A stretch of DNA of 43,355 bases, taken from assembly GCA_937997635.1 (NCBI GenBank), contig CALLFA010000069.1, positions 1-43,355 of the forward strand, written 5' to 3'. Made by a program: the position numbers and the translations under genes. Source of the DNA: an uncultured Saprospiraceae bacterium (GTDB taxonomy: Bacteria > Bacteroidota > Bacteroidia > Chitinophagales > Saprospiraceae). Of this stretch, positions 16,055 through 24,557 are shown piece after piece; positions within the stretch are counted from its first letter, which is position 1; every line of letters starts with the position of its first letter. The notes beneath the pieces were generated by a model that was not told where the DNA came from, did not search any database, and worked only from the letters and a program-made list of their open reading frames with translations.

Positions 16055-16720
16055 TTAGATAAAAGTGTTTAGCTCAATGCTTTTCAATCGCTTGATTGTG
16101 TCTTTAGGATCGTCGGATTTAAATACACTACTTCCTGCCACCAAAATATCAGCACCTGCACTTAAAATGGATTCTGCATTTTGCAAGCCCACACCGCCAT
16201 CAATCTCTATATGGACATTGAGGTTACGCACAACGATTCTGTCTTTAAGTGCTTTTATTTTACTCAATGTCTGATAGATAAATTTCTGACCGCCAAAACC
16301 TGGATTGACAGACATAATGATGACCTGATCCAAGTCTTCCAAAACATCTTCAAGTAATGAGATAGAAGTATGAGGATTGATTGCTACTCCAGCTTTCATA
16401 CCTAGCCCCCGAATCGCTTGCAGTGTCCGATGAAGATGAGCACATGCTTCATAATGCACACTTAATATATCAGCACCACAATCCTTAAACGATTCTAAAT
16501 ACTGATCAGGATTGTCGATCATGAGGTGAACATCCAACGGTTTCTCTGCAACTGATTTTACTTGTTTGACTATTGGTTGTCCGAATGAAATGTTAGGCAC
16601 AAAAGATCCGTCCATCACATCCACATGAATATAATCAGCTTCGCTTTCATTAATCAATTTCACATCCTTTCCAAGTTCCAAAAAGTTGGAAGCCAAAATC
16701 GAAGGTGCTATATAGTGCAT
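16055..16720 (-). CDS. rpe: Ribulose-phosphate 3-epimerase
   Basis: Interconverts ribulose 5-phosphate and xylulose 5-phosphate in the pentose phosphate pathway. The 221-residue TIM barrel has all family signatures: IAPSILASNF (4-13), HVDVMDGSFVPN with catalytic D34, DVHLMI, SVNPGFGGQKF and the phosphate-binding EIDGGV and AGSSVF segments. I chose the ATG at 16720. A longer frame to 16849 exists, but it adds a non-conserved stretch ahead of HYIAPSILAS. A TACATTTG -7 element lies 20 bases upstream of 16720, which makes the longer start unlikely. Confidence 0.96.
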   Translation of the reverse strand: MHYIAPSILASNFLELGKDVKLINESEADYIHVDVMDGSFVPNISFGQPIVKQVKSVAEKPLDVHLMIDNPDQYLESFKDCGADILSVHYEACAHLHRTLQAIRGLGMKAGVAINPHTSISLLEDVLEDLDQVIIMSVNPGFGGQKFIYQTLSKIKALKDRIVVRNLNVHIEIDGGVGLQNAESILSAGADILVAGSSVFKSDDPKDTIKRLKSIELNTFI

Positions 16721-16739
16721 ATATGGATCTTTTCTAGTA

Positions 16740-16747
16740 CAAATGTA
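16740..16747 (-). promoter_or_regulatory. Candidate -7 promoter element of rpe
   Basis: On the minus strand this reads TACATTTG, a full TAnnTTTG match. It is 19 bases upstream of the rpe ATG and so supports that start. No -33 TTTG lies at standard spacing. Confidence 0.4.
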
Positions 16748-16850
16748 CGCATTGGCACACGACAATCGTATTTGCAAACAGGATAAATACGAGTGTATGT
16801 AATTGAATCGACTATTTAAACCATTCTCCTTTTGGTATATACCTAGCAAA

Positions 16851-17612
16851 TTAGCTAAAAGTCAGACTGATCATTTTTTCTTCACTGATGTCCGGCAATC
16901 CATTTAGCGCTAGGTAAACTCTGGCGGTTGTACACACATCTTGTTCACAATACCTGACTATTTTATCCAAATCTTTATGTTCATAATACATATCCCGAAC
17001 GTCGCTACCATCCATTTCGGTTTTAGGTGAAGGAAGGTCCAATGCACTGGCGATAAGATCTAAAGATGTGTAATTCTTGTAGTCACCAAATTTCCATAAT
17101 TGGAGTGTATCTATGAATTGTCTTGTCTGCCAAGGCTTAGCACCTCCAACATCAATTAACTTAGGTAAGGGTAATCGGTTGATTAGCAGACGTCTACATA
17201 AGAATGGAACGTCAAATTCTTTAATGTTATGGCCACATAAATGATCCTGATCAGGATTATTGTAGTGTGTGTTCAACACATCAGAAACAGCCTGTAACAC
17301 CTCTAATTCGATGTTACTGTAGAAAGATTTGACCTTTAAACTGTTGATCTCATTGTCTTTCACTACAAAGTACCCAAGTGAAATGCAGACTACTTTGGAA
17401 AATTCAGCGTAAATACCTGCTTTTTCGCAAAATGACTGGGCAATAGATTCAGATTCGTCTGGGTAGCTTTTTTTGTACCAGCCAGCATTTGAAGCCTTCT
17501 TTTGCCATAAAAGCTGCTTTTTAACGTCAATATCTTCGAAATTTGCACATTCTGGTACTGTTTCGATGTCAATAAATAAAATCCGACTAAGGTCAGTGAA
17601 GTGTAAAGTCAT
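16851..17612 (-). CDS. Predicted 3'-5' exonuclease, PolB-like DEDDy type
   Basis: RNase H-fold nuclease of 253 residues. The three exonuclease motifs are visible: ExoI FIDIET (D15, E17 region), ExoII GHNIKEFDVPFL, and ExoIII YCEQDVCTTARVYL near residue 220. They match the PolB exonuclease-like family of stand-alone enzymes found in Bacteroidota. It probably trims single-stranded DNA 3' ends. The polymerase domain is absent. The rpe gene lies downstream on the same strand, but about 130 bp away with its own promoter element. Confidence 0.85.
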   Translation of the reverse strand: MTLHFTDLSRILFIDIETVPECANFEDIDVKKQLLWQKKASNAGWYKKSYPDESESIAQSFCEKAGIYAEFSKVVCISLGYFVVKDNEINSLKVKSFYSNIELEVLQAVSDVLNTHYNNPDQDHLCGHNIKEFDVPFLCRRLLINRLPLPKLIDVGGAKPWQTRQFIDTLQLWKFGDYKNYTSLDLIASALDLPSPKTEMDGSDVRDMYYEHKDLDKIVRYCEQDVCTTARVYLALNGLPDISEEKMISLTFS

Positions 17613-17764
17613 TTTTACTAAAATTTAAGGTTTACCCTAGGTTGTCATGTTAATAATAACAAGAAATTTGTATTAAACAAAGGAATCAAATGTGCATTCA
17701 TTTCGTTTCCTTATTATATATTATTATTTTCCTTAATAACTAATCCACTAAACACTCAAACATT

Positions 17765-18745
17765 ATGAGTTACAATCAAAAAAAATCTAGTAATAGCATT
17801 TTCTATATCCTAGGCCTCATTGGCTTACTTGGACTTAGTGCTTACTTGTGGTATAACAACAATAATCTGAAGACTGAGCTTACTGCAAAAAATAACCAGT
17901 TTTCTGATTTACAAAATGTTCACAGTGAATTGGACACTGAATATCAAGCTGCACTAGAAAGCATTGAAAGCTTAAGGGATGATTCTAAAGAATTGAATGA
18001 ATTGATAAATTCTCAAAAAGCGGAGTTGGCAGATCAAAAGAAGAAAATCAATAATTTAATTTGGACTAAAAATGAACTTGGTAAAGCTAGGGACGAGATA
18101 GCTTCATTCCAATCTCTTACAGCTGGCTATGTAAATGAAATCAATGGATTGAAATCTCAGATCGCCACATTACAAACTAATAATACAAAACTTGTAGAGG
18201 AGAAAGAGGTGTTGATCACTAATCTGGATGAACAGAAAATTAAAACTGCAGAAGTGGAAGAGGCTCGTGAAGTTTTAGTTAAAAATGTAGCTCAGAAAGA
18301 AACAGAGATTTCCAGTTTATCCAATACAGTTGATATAGCTTCTGCGATCAAAATTAACTGGTTACAGGTTACTGGACATCAAATGAAAGATGATGGTACT
18401 TTAAGAGCAAAGAAAAAAGCAAAAGATGTTGATGTACTGAGAATATGCTACAAGACTGAAACAAATGTCACGACTACTGCAGGAGAAGAAACATTCCACG
18501 TCAGATACATAGATCCACAAGGTCAAACTATTGCCATTGCAGACAATGGTTCTGGTGTCATCACAAATAAACTAACGGATCAACAAGTCAAATTCACGAC
18601 AACCAATTCTTTAAACTATCAAAATACTGACACAGAATCTTGCGTAGACTGGCAATCAGATTACCCTTTTGTAAAAGGAGTATATGCTGTTGAAATTTAC
18701 AACAAAGGCTTCTTAACAGGTAAAGGCGATTTCAAATTGAAATAA
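17765..18745 (+). CDS. Membrane-anchored coiled-coil protein of unknown function
   Basis: A 326-residue protein that I cannot assign to a named family. A short basic N terminus is followed by one membrane helix (about 12-29, IFYILGLIGLLGLSAYLW). A long Gln/Glu/Lys/Asn-rich coiled coil follows (about 33-195). Residues 200-326 form a globular domain with KINWLQVTGHQMKDDG and a repeated beta-like pattern ending GDFKLK. The topology suggests inner-membrane anchoring with the coiled coil and C-terminal domain in the periplasm. It stands alone: divergent from the exonuclease gene and followed by a strong terminator. Confidence 0.8.
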   Translation: MSYNQKKSSNSIFYILGLIGLLGLSAYLWYNNNNLKTELTAKNNQFSDLQNVHSELDTEYQAALESIESLRDDSKELNELINSQKAELADQKKKINNLIWTKNELGKARDEIASFQSLTAGYVNEINGLKSQIATLQTNNTKLVEEKEVLITNLDEQKIKTAEVEEAREVLVKNVAQKETEISSLSNTVDIASAIKINWLQVTGHQMKDDGTLRAKKKAKDVDVLRICYKTETNVTTTAGEETFHVRYIDPQGQTIAIADNGSGVITNKLTDQQVKFTTTNSLNYQNTDTESCVDWQSDYPFVKGVYAVEIYNKGFLTGKGDFKLK

Positions 18746-18770
18746 TTTAAAAATAAATAGATTTTATTGA

Positions 18771-18801
18771 GCACGGTTTTTAACTAAACCGTGCTTTCTT
18801 T
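18771..18801 (+). terminator. Rho-independent terminator after the coiled-coil gene
   Basis: A 9-bp perfect stem GCACGGTTT / AAACCGTGC with a 6-base loop is followed by TTTCTTT. It separates the upstream gene from the DUF2452 operon and rules out a longer GTG start for the next gene inside the hairpin. Confidence 0.88.
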
Positions 18802-18826
18802 GTTTATATGCCAGTATCTTTACTTC

Positions 18827-19288
18827 ATGAGTCGGAAAAAGAATCCTATTGACAAGGATAAAATTGCAGAAAATCCTGGATTGCTACCGTATGCACATCA
18901 TATGGGAAGTGCAATCATCAAACCTATTGATAAAGGAAGAACCAAGGGGCTGGCGATGGATGCCATGTACGAACAGACAGAAAGTCAGCTGTTGCAGATC
19001 AAAGAACAAGTAGAGGTATTGGTTCGACAAGCACAAGCGATACACGATCGCATCGATATTTCGGAAAAAATATATAAGGCTGATTGCGGTTTCAAACCAA
19101 TACCGAATAAAGAATATTACCTATACGAGAAAGGTGATGCAAATTGGATTGTCAGCATGGTAAGCCCTTCAGAGTGGGGAAAATCAATCCCTTATGAATA
19201 TTTGGCGACTTTAAATCTTATGTCAGATTCAACTTGGAAAGTCATAGAGACTGTTAAAGAAGAACTTAAAATAGACATTGAATTATGA
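18827..19288 (+). CDS. DUF2452 domain protein
   Basis: A 153-residue cytoplasmic protein of the DUF2452 family, widespread in Bacteroidota and of unknown function. The recognisable features are NPIDKDKIAENPGLLPYAH (6-24) near the start, IIKPIDKGRTKGLAM, a helix rich in Gln/Glu (YEQTESQLLQIKEQVE), and a C-terminal part with YYLYEKGD and SPSEWGKSIPYEY. I chose ATG at 18827; an upstream GTG at 18791 lies within the preceding terminator stem. A TATCTTTA element ends five bases before the ATG. The stop overlaps the start of the VWA gene (ATGA), which implies translational coupling. Confidence 0.88.
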   Translation: MSRKKNPIDKDKIAENPGLLPYAHHMGSAIIKPIDKGRTKGLAMDAMYEQTESQLLQIKEQVEVLVRQAQAIHDRIDISEKIYKADCGFKPIPNKEYYLYEKGDANWIVSMVSPSEWGKSIPYEYLATLNLMSDSTWKVIETVKEELKIDIEL

Positions 19289-20385
19289 TCGGATGGCATT
19301 TTTCTAAATTTACTCCTCGTCCTGATGAATCACCCTTCGAACGGTTGTTGCGTTTATTTCAAGAGCTACTGGTACATACTTCCGGTGATGTCAGTGAAGC
19401 CTTATCGTGGTTAACTGAATTGGATAAGCATCATAATCTAACGGACAGCAATTATGGTATAGCTGATTTCATTCAGGACTTGATGGATAAAGGGTTGATA
19501 TCAAAGGGTCAAGGACAAGGCAATCCAACATACAATCCTACGGCTAAAATGGAGATCGCTTTAAGACAAAAAGCACTCGATGATATTTTTGACCAATTAG
19601 CCAAATCGAAAAGAGGCAATCACATCACATCTAAAAGTGGACAAGGAGATGAGCATACCTCCGAAATACGCCCATATAATTATGGCGATTCACTTGATAA
19701 ATTGGCTATATCAGACTCACTCAAAAATGCACAAATCAATCATGGTATTGATGAGTTCATGTTGACAGAAAATGACTTACAAGTCCATGAGACATTTTAC
19801 AAAACGCAGACCAGTACGGTCTTGATGATCGACATTTCGCATTCGATGATTCTATACGGAGAAGACCGGATTACTCCTGCCAAAAAAGTGGCCATGGCTC
19901 TCGCCGAATTGATTAAAACACGGTATCCAAAAGACACATTAGACATCATTGTTTTTGGAAATGATGCGTGGCAGATTGAAATTAAAGATTTACCGTACTT
20001 ACAAGTAGGACCTTATCATACCAATACTGTAGCAGGACTGGAATTGGCTATGGATATTTTGCGAAAGCGAAAGAATCCAAATAAGCAGATAATGATGATT
20101 ACTGACGGTAAGCCTACGTGCATTAAAAAGGGAAAAGGGTATTATAAAAACGCCTTTGGTATTGATAAAAAAATCTTGAATCGAACCTTGGGATTGGCTG
20201 TAAAGTGCAGAAAACTTCAAATCCCAATTACAACATTTATGATCGCCAGAGATCCTTATTTGGTTCAGTTTGTAGATCAGTTTACAAACGCTAATAATGG
20301 AAAGGCATTCTACAGTTCGCTGCAAGGACTTGGCGAATTTTTATTTATGGATTATAATCAAAATAAACGCAAAAGAAAAAGATAA
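19285..20385 (+). CDS. VWA-domain protein, partner of the downstream AAA ATPase
   Basis: A 366-residue soluble protein. The first 170 residues are helical. A von Willebrand A domain follows, with the metal-ion-dependent adhesion site DISHSM (D183, S185, S187 region), a conserved threonine loop, and IMMITDGKPT (about 270-279). VWA proteins of this type act with a MoxR- or chelatase-like AAA ATPase to insert metals or remodel target proteins. The next gene encodes such an ATPase 19 bp downstream. The target is unknown. The gene overlaps the DUF2452 gene by 4 bp. Confidence 0.87.
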   Translation: MIGWHFSKFTPRPDESPFERLLRLFQELLVHTSGDVSEALSWLTELDKHHNLTDSNYGIADFIQDLMDKGLISKGQGQGNPTYNPTAKMEIALRQKALDDIFDQLAKSKRGNHITSKSGQGDEHTSEIRPYNYGDSLDKLAISDSLKNAQINHGIDEFMLTENDLQVHETFYKTQTSTVLMIDISHSMILYGEDRITPAKKVAMALAELIKTRYPKDTLDIIVFGNDAWQIEIKDLPYLQVGPYHTNTVAGLELAMDILRKRKNPNKQIMMITDGKPTCIKKGKGYYKNAFGIDKKILNRTLGLAVKCRKLQIPITTFMIARDPYLVQFVDQFTNANNGKAFYSSLQGLGEFLFMDYNQNKRKRKR

Positions 20386-20404
20386 GCATATTTAGAATAT
20401 TGAC

Positions 20405-21886
20405 ATGACAGAGAAACAAATAAAGCAAATACAAACATTAGGACAACTAAAGAAGAGTGGCTGGGAGTCTTTAACAATTAAGGAAGAGATTAGAAAGAAT
20501 CTAATAGAAAATCTTAAAGAAAATAAAAATAGTTTTGAAGGCATTATCGGCTTTGAAGACACAGTTGTACCTGATATAGAAAGAGCTCTTTTATCCAAAC
20601 ACAACATCTTACTACTGGGATTGAGAGGACAGGCTAAAACGAGGATTGCCAGATTGATGACAGAATTACTCGACGACTATATCCCATATGTGAGCGGTTC
20701 TGAAATAAATGATGACCCCTATAAGCCTTTATCGAGATACGCGCTTGAATTAATTGAAACAGAAGGAGATAAGACACCGATCAGTTGGTTGCATAAAAGC
20801 GATCGATTTGTTGAAAAACTGGCTACTCCTGATGTGAGTGTGGCCGATTTAATTGGTGATGTGGATCCCATAAAAGCTGCAAATTTAAAACTGCCCTACT
20901 CTGACCAAAGAGTGATACATTTTGGATTGGTGCCTCGGTCACACAGATCTATTTTTGTGATCAATGAATTGCCTGATTTGCAACCGAGGATTCAAGTGTC
21001 ATTATTTAATATTCTGCAGGAAGGAGATTTGCAAATTCGAGGCTTCAAATTGAGATTGCCACTAGACATACAATTTGTCTTTACAGCAAATCCTGAGGAT
21101 TATACAAATAGAGGAAGTATTGTCACTCCACTCAAAGATAGAATCGAGAGCCAAATTCTGACTCACTATCCTAAAGATATAGCAACAGCAAGAGCCATCA
21201 CCGAACAAGAAGCAATTGTTGGAGATAAAAACGCTTTGATACACATTCCAGATCCTGCCTTTGACTTATTGGAATCCATTTCTTTTAAAGCTAGAGCTAG
21301 TGAGTATGTCGATGAAAACAGTGGAGTCTCTGCAAGATTAAGTATATCGGCTTTGGAAAATCTGGTAAGTACAGCAGAAAGAAGAACCATCATAAATGGG
21401 GACAAAAAGAGCTGCGTGCGATTAACAGATTTCTGGGGCATCATCCCATCTATGACAGGTAAAGTTGAATTAGTATATGAAGGCGAACAAGAAGGCCCGC
21501 ATAGTGTCGCACTCCATTTGATTGGTGCTGCAATGAAGGATTTATTTCTCACCATGTTTCCGCATCCGGAGAATAAAGACCAAAGTTCTAAAGATCCTTA
21601 TGGTACAATAAATGCCTTTTTCTCTGGAGGAAATTCCATCGACCTAGAAAATGATTTTTCTGATAAAGACTACTTCAAAGAATTGGACAAAGTCGCAGGT
21701 CTATCTAAGTTTATAGATGATTCAGGAGTTGCGAATAATAAAATTGAAAAAGGATTTTTTATGGAGTTGGTTCTGCATGGCTTATCTGAATTTGAGTTTA
21801 TCAACAAATCGATCATAGATACTCAAGTACATTATGAAGATCCATTAGCCAATATGTTTGGTGATTTCGGGTCTGGGGATAATTAG
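20405..21886 (+). CDS. Magnesium-chelatase-like AAA ATPase
   Basis: A 493-residue ATPase of the chelatase/MoxR clade. The nucleotide-binding segment is LLLGLRGQAKTRIAR near residues 69-83; it has alanine where the Walker A motif normally has glycine before the lysine. A Walker B-like FVINELPDL (about 182) and a sensor region VFTANPEDYTNR (about 222-233) follow. The C-terminal part is helical and ends in acidic DNMFGDFG-like residues. It pairs with the VWA protein encoded immediately upstream. The target and any metal are unknown. Its stop codon merges into a 7-bp repeat array. Confidence 0.85.
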   Translation: MTEKQIKQIQTLGQLKKSGWESLTIKEEIRKNLIENLKENKNSFEGIIGFEDTVVPDIERALLSKHNILLLGLRGQAKTRIARLMTELLDDYIPYVSGSEINDDPYKPLSRYALELIETEGDKTPISWLHKSDRFVEKLATPDVSVADLIGDVDPIKAANLKLPYSDQRVIHFGLVPRSHRSIFVINELPDLQPRIQVSLFNILQEGDLQIRGFKLRLPLDIQFVFTANPEDYTNRGSIVTPLKDRIESQILTHYPKDIATARAITEQEAIVGDKNALIHIPDPAFDLLESISFKARASEYVDENSGVSARLSISALENLVSTAERRTIINGDKKSCVRLTDFWGIIPSMTGKVELVYEGEQEGPHSVALHLIGAAMKDLFLTMFPHPENKDQSSKDPYGTINAFFSGGNSIDLENDFSDKDYFKELDKVAGLSKFIDDSGVANNKIEKGFFMELVLHGLSEFEFINKSIIDTQVHYEDPLANMFGDFGSGDN

Positions 21887-21988
21887 CAGCTAAAAGCTAA
21901 CCAGCTAACAGCTAAAGACTAAAAGCTAAAGACTAAAGACTAAAAGCTAAAAGCTAAAGACTAAAAGCCACAAAAAGCTAAAAGCCAA
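21884..21988. repeat. Heptamer array (AAAGCTA / AAGACTA units)
   Basis: About 14 imperfect 7-bp units with a GCTA or ACTA core begin at the stop codon of the AAA ATPase gene. In the plus strand the units read AGCTAAA, GACTAAA and AGCTAAC. It belongs to the same family as the arrays near 0.48, 30.4 and 31.9 kb. Confidence 0.85.
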
Positions 21989-22020
21989 CCCAACGTGCAT
22001 ACATAACCCCTGACATATCA

Positions 22021-22028
22021 TATATTTG
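22021..22028 (+). promoter_or_regulatory. Candidate -7 promoter element of the FAH-family gene
   Basis: TATATTTG is a perfect TAnnTTTG match 21 bases before the ATG at 22050. A -33 TTTG is not evident. Confidence 0.4.
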
Positions 22029-22049
22029 CGATTCAAAATGTAAGAATAG

Positions 22050-22907
22050 ATGAAATTGCTTCGTCACGGCAATAGAGGTAAAGAAAAGCCAGGAATAGAG
22101 TTCGAGGGAATCAGATTTGATTGTTCTAAATTCTTTAAAGATTGGGATAATGAATTCTTTGAAAATAATGGGCTCAAAGAATTAGAACGAATTGTCAATT
22201 CAGAAACGCTAAATCAGGTTAGAGATACAGAACGTTGGGGAGCTCCCATTGCCAGACCTGGAATGGTCATGTGCGTAGGATTGAACTATAAAGACCATGC
22301 TGCAGAATCTGGCCTCGAGTTGCCAACAGAACCAATCTTGTTTATGAAGGCGAGCAATACGGTTTCAGGACCATTTGATCCCATCTATATTCCTGTAGGC
22401 GCTGAAAAGATTGATTGGGAAGTTGAATTAGGCATTGTAATAGGCAAAAACATCTACAATCTCGAATCAGAAGAAGAAGCAGAAGAAGCAATTGCAGGAT
22501 ATACAGTTGTCAATGATCTGTCTGAAAGAAAATTTCAATTGGAAAGTGGTGGGCAATGGGCTAAGGGTAAAAGCTGTCCTGGCTTTTGTCCTGTCGGACC
22601 ATATCTCGTCACTAAAGATGAGATAGAAGATGTGCTTTCTTTGAATATGACTTTGAGTATAGGTGAAGAGGTGATGCAAAACAGCAATACGAGTAAAATG
22701 GTCTTCTCTCCTGCATATTTGGTAAAATACATCTCTCAATTCATGACTTTGGAGGCTGGTGATCTAATCAATACAGGCACACCAGCAGGTGTTGGTCTTG
22801 GACTGAACCCTCCAAGGTATTTACAAAAGGGTGAAACGATGAGTCTAGAGATAGAACATTTGGGCAAACAAGAGCAATATTTGCGCGAATCTCCGTTCCA
22901 AAAGTAA
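22050..22907 (+). CDS. Fumarylacetoacetate hydrolase (FAH) family protein
   Basis: A 285-residue enzyme with the C-terminal FAH fold. GMVMCVGLNYKDHAAESG (71-88), the metal-ligand segment DWEVELGIVIGK (about 123-134), NDLSERKFQ and the C-terminal LINTGTPAGVGLG are all conserved. Members cleave or decarboxylate 2-oxo or acylpyruvate compounds with Mg2+ or Mn2+; the closest in layout are FAHD1-like acylpyruvases and 2,4-diketo-3-deoxyfuconate hydrolases. The exact substrate is unknown. HpaG of the homoprotocatechuate path is also of this fold and is missing from the cluster at 1-9888, so a role there is possible but unproven. Confidence 0.85.
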   Translation: MKLLRHGNRGKEKPGIEFEGIRFDCSKFFKDWDNEFFENNGLKELERIVNSETLNQVRDTERWGAPIARPGMVMCVGLNYKDHAAESGLELPTEPILFMKASNTVSGPFDPIYIPVGAEKIDWEVELGIVIGKNIYNLESEEEAEEAIAGYTVVNDLSERKFQLESGGQWAKGKSCPGFCPVGPYLVTKDEIEDVLSLNMTLSIGEEVMQNSNTSKMVFSPAYLVKYISQFMTLEAGDLINTGTPAGVGLGLNPPRYLQKGETMSLEIEHLGKQEQYLRESPFQK

Positions 22908-23051
22908 TTCTGTAGCCATTTTGTAGGGTTTTACTACAACATTTCACTAATCATGTAATGCTATTGTTGCACTTAACAATTGTTAATAGCCCTAAAATTA
23001 TATAATTTTACATGTGAGTAAAGATGTGCATACCTGCAACATCGATTTAAA

Positions 23052-23204
23052 ATGAAAGTATTAGAAACTGCCACTTTAACAATTCCAGAATTGCTTAAGC
23101 GACTTGAAGATTTGAGGAAAGACAACAAAATTTGTTTGAACAAATCAAAAGAGATTATTGAAAAAACGAAGAACATCGTCATGCGTAATTCTAAGCTATT
23201 GTAG
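23052..23204 (+). CDS. Small hypothetical protein (50 aa)
   Basis: An ATG-started frame of 50 codons encodes a charged, helical peptide that opens with MKVLETATLTIPELLKRLED and continues with Lys/Glu-rich helices. It has no signal peptide or membrane helix. Leu heptad spacing around residues 11-30 suggests a short coiled coil. It stands between the FAH gene and the convergent TolC-like gene, with a 9-bp gap to the latter. I do not recognise it. The 145-bp region before it is AT-rich and could hold a promoter. Confidence 0.55.
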   Translation: MKVLETATLTIPELLKRLEDLRKDNKICLNKSKEIIEKTKNIVMRNSKLL

Positions 23205-23213
23205 TATATATTA

Positions 23214-24557
23214 CTATTCTAACGTATCATCAGAATTTACGTAAAGACCAACTAACCAGTCTATTTCCGACTTTGTTATTGCCAAATTAAACATGCTGTT
23301 GACTAGTGCGAATGCATTATTGATGTATTGTGCTTGCACTGATCGATAGTCAAGAGAATTTATCTGAGCCAATTTAAATCGTTCTTCAGCCATTTCCAGA
23401 TTTTGCTTGGTCACTTGTAGTCGTTCGGACGCAATGGACAAGAGTTCTTTATCATTATTGTATTGGAGTACAAGCGTTGACAATTGATTTTTCAATTGAA
23501 CAGTTGCTTGTAAAATATCTAGCTCCGCTATACCCTCTTGAATTTTCGCGTTTTCAATATTTGCTTTACTTACCCCTCCATCAATCAAATTCCAATTAAA
23601 ATTCGCGCCAAGACCAATATTTAATCTGTTGCTGAAAATACCATCTGTCGTTATACCCCGAGTCACATCTTCTTCTAAAAATTGGAAATAATTTTCAGCC
23701 AATCCTATTGAGGCATTTAATGACAAGGTAGGCTTTCGCAAAGATTCTTCTAATCTACGATTCAACAATTGCAATTCAGATGCTAACTGTAGTGTGCGTA
23801 GTGTTGGGCTGTCTTCCAATAATAATTGCTCTAAAGCAGTTTCGTCTAACTCTTCAACGTTTACCTGTAATCGTTCTGGAAAATCGAATTCCATATCGAA
23901 CGGAATTGTCAATAAAGTATTCAAATTCTTTTTTGATGTTGTCACTAATTGAGACTGGCTAATATAATTGGTAGAATCAGATAAAACAGCATCTTCAAAT
24001 TGAACAAGATTAAAACTATTGCTAACGCCAAATTCCTTTCGCACTTCCTCATATTCTAATCTTGATTTAGACAGTGACAATGTCTCTTCCAATACCTGTT
24101 TTCTTTCTTGCTGAAACAACACATTGTAATACGCTTGTATGATGTCCCTAATCAATGTCTGAGATTCAACACTTTTCAATAATTCTTGTTGATGCACTGC
24201 TAAACCGAATTGGTCTTTCGCTACTGCTACCCTTCCTCCACTCAGGACAAGCCAATTGGCATCTAGAGAACCACCTAAAGATCCATTTAAAAAAGGTTTA
24301 TTGATGAAACTAGCTGGATTATTATCGTTTATAAATCCGAGAGAAAAAGCACCATTCAAATCAACAACAATTCCTCTGCCTGCCCTTGCCCAAGTATTGT
24401 TTGCATCAGCTACTCTGATTTGTTCGTCCGCTATTTTAATGTTAAAATTTTCTTCTAGCCCAATCGAAATAGCCTTCTCTAAGGTCATATCTTCTTGTCC
24501 AAAAATTGGATTTGAAAGCATAAGTAAAGAAATAAAAGTCAGTATATAATGTCTCAT
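23214..24557 (-). CDS. TolC-family outer membrane efflux protein
   Basis: Outer membrane exit channel of a tripartite efflux pump. At 447 residues, a signal peptide occupies about 1-20 (LTFISLLMLSNPIFGQ). Two structurally repeated halves follow, of long helices with the family patterns (DANNTWARAGRGI, LRTLQLASELQLLNRRLEES, SLDYRSVQAQYINN). It is the last gene of the efflux operon and overlaps the RND gene by 4 bp, so the trimer very likely assembles with that transporter and adaptor. Confidence 0.92.
   Translation of the reverse strand: MRHYILTFISLLMLSNPIFGQEDMTLEKAISIGLEENFNIKIADEQIRVADANNTWARAGRGIVVDLNGAFSLGFINDNNPASFINKPFLNGSLGGSLDANWLVLSGGRVAVAKDQFGLAVHQQELLKSVESQTLIRDIIQAYYNVLFQQERKQVLEETLSLSKSRLEYEEVRKEFGVSNSFNLVQFEDAVLSDSTNYISQSQLVTTSKKNLNTLLTIPFDMEFDFPERLQVNVEELDETALEQLLLEDSPTLRTLQLASELQLLNRRLEESLRKPTLSLNASIGLAENYFQFLEEDVTRGITTDGIFSNRLNIGLGANFNWNLIDGGVSKANIENAKIQEGIAELDILQATVQLKNQLSTLVLQYNNDKELLSIASERLQVTKQNLEMAEERFKLAQINSLDYRSVQAQYINNAFALVNSMFNLAITKSEIDWLVGLYVNSDDTLE

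Noticed and set aside
16055-16849. Longer 264-residue rpe product
   Set aside because: The extra N terminus is unlike the family and spans the TACATTTG promoter element.
18791-18826. Extended GTG start for the DUF2452 gene
   Set aside because: It begins within the terminator hairpin of the preceding gene, and the conserved sequence starts at 18827.
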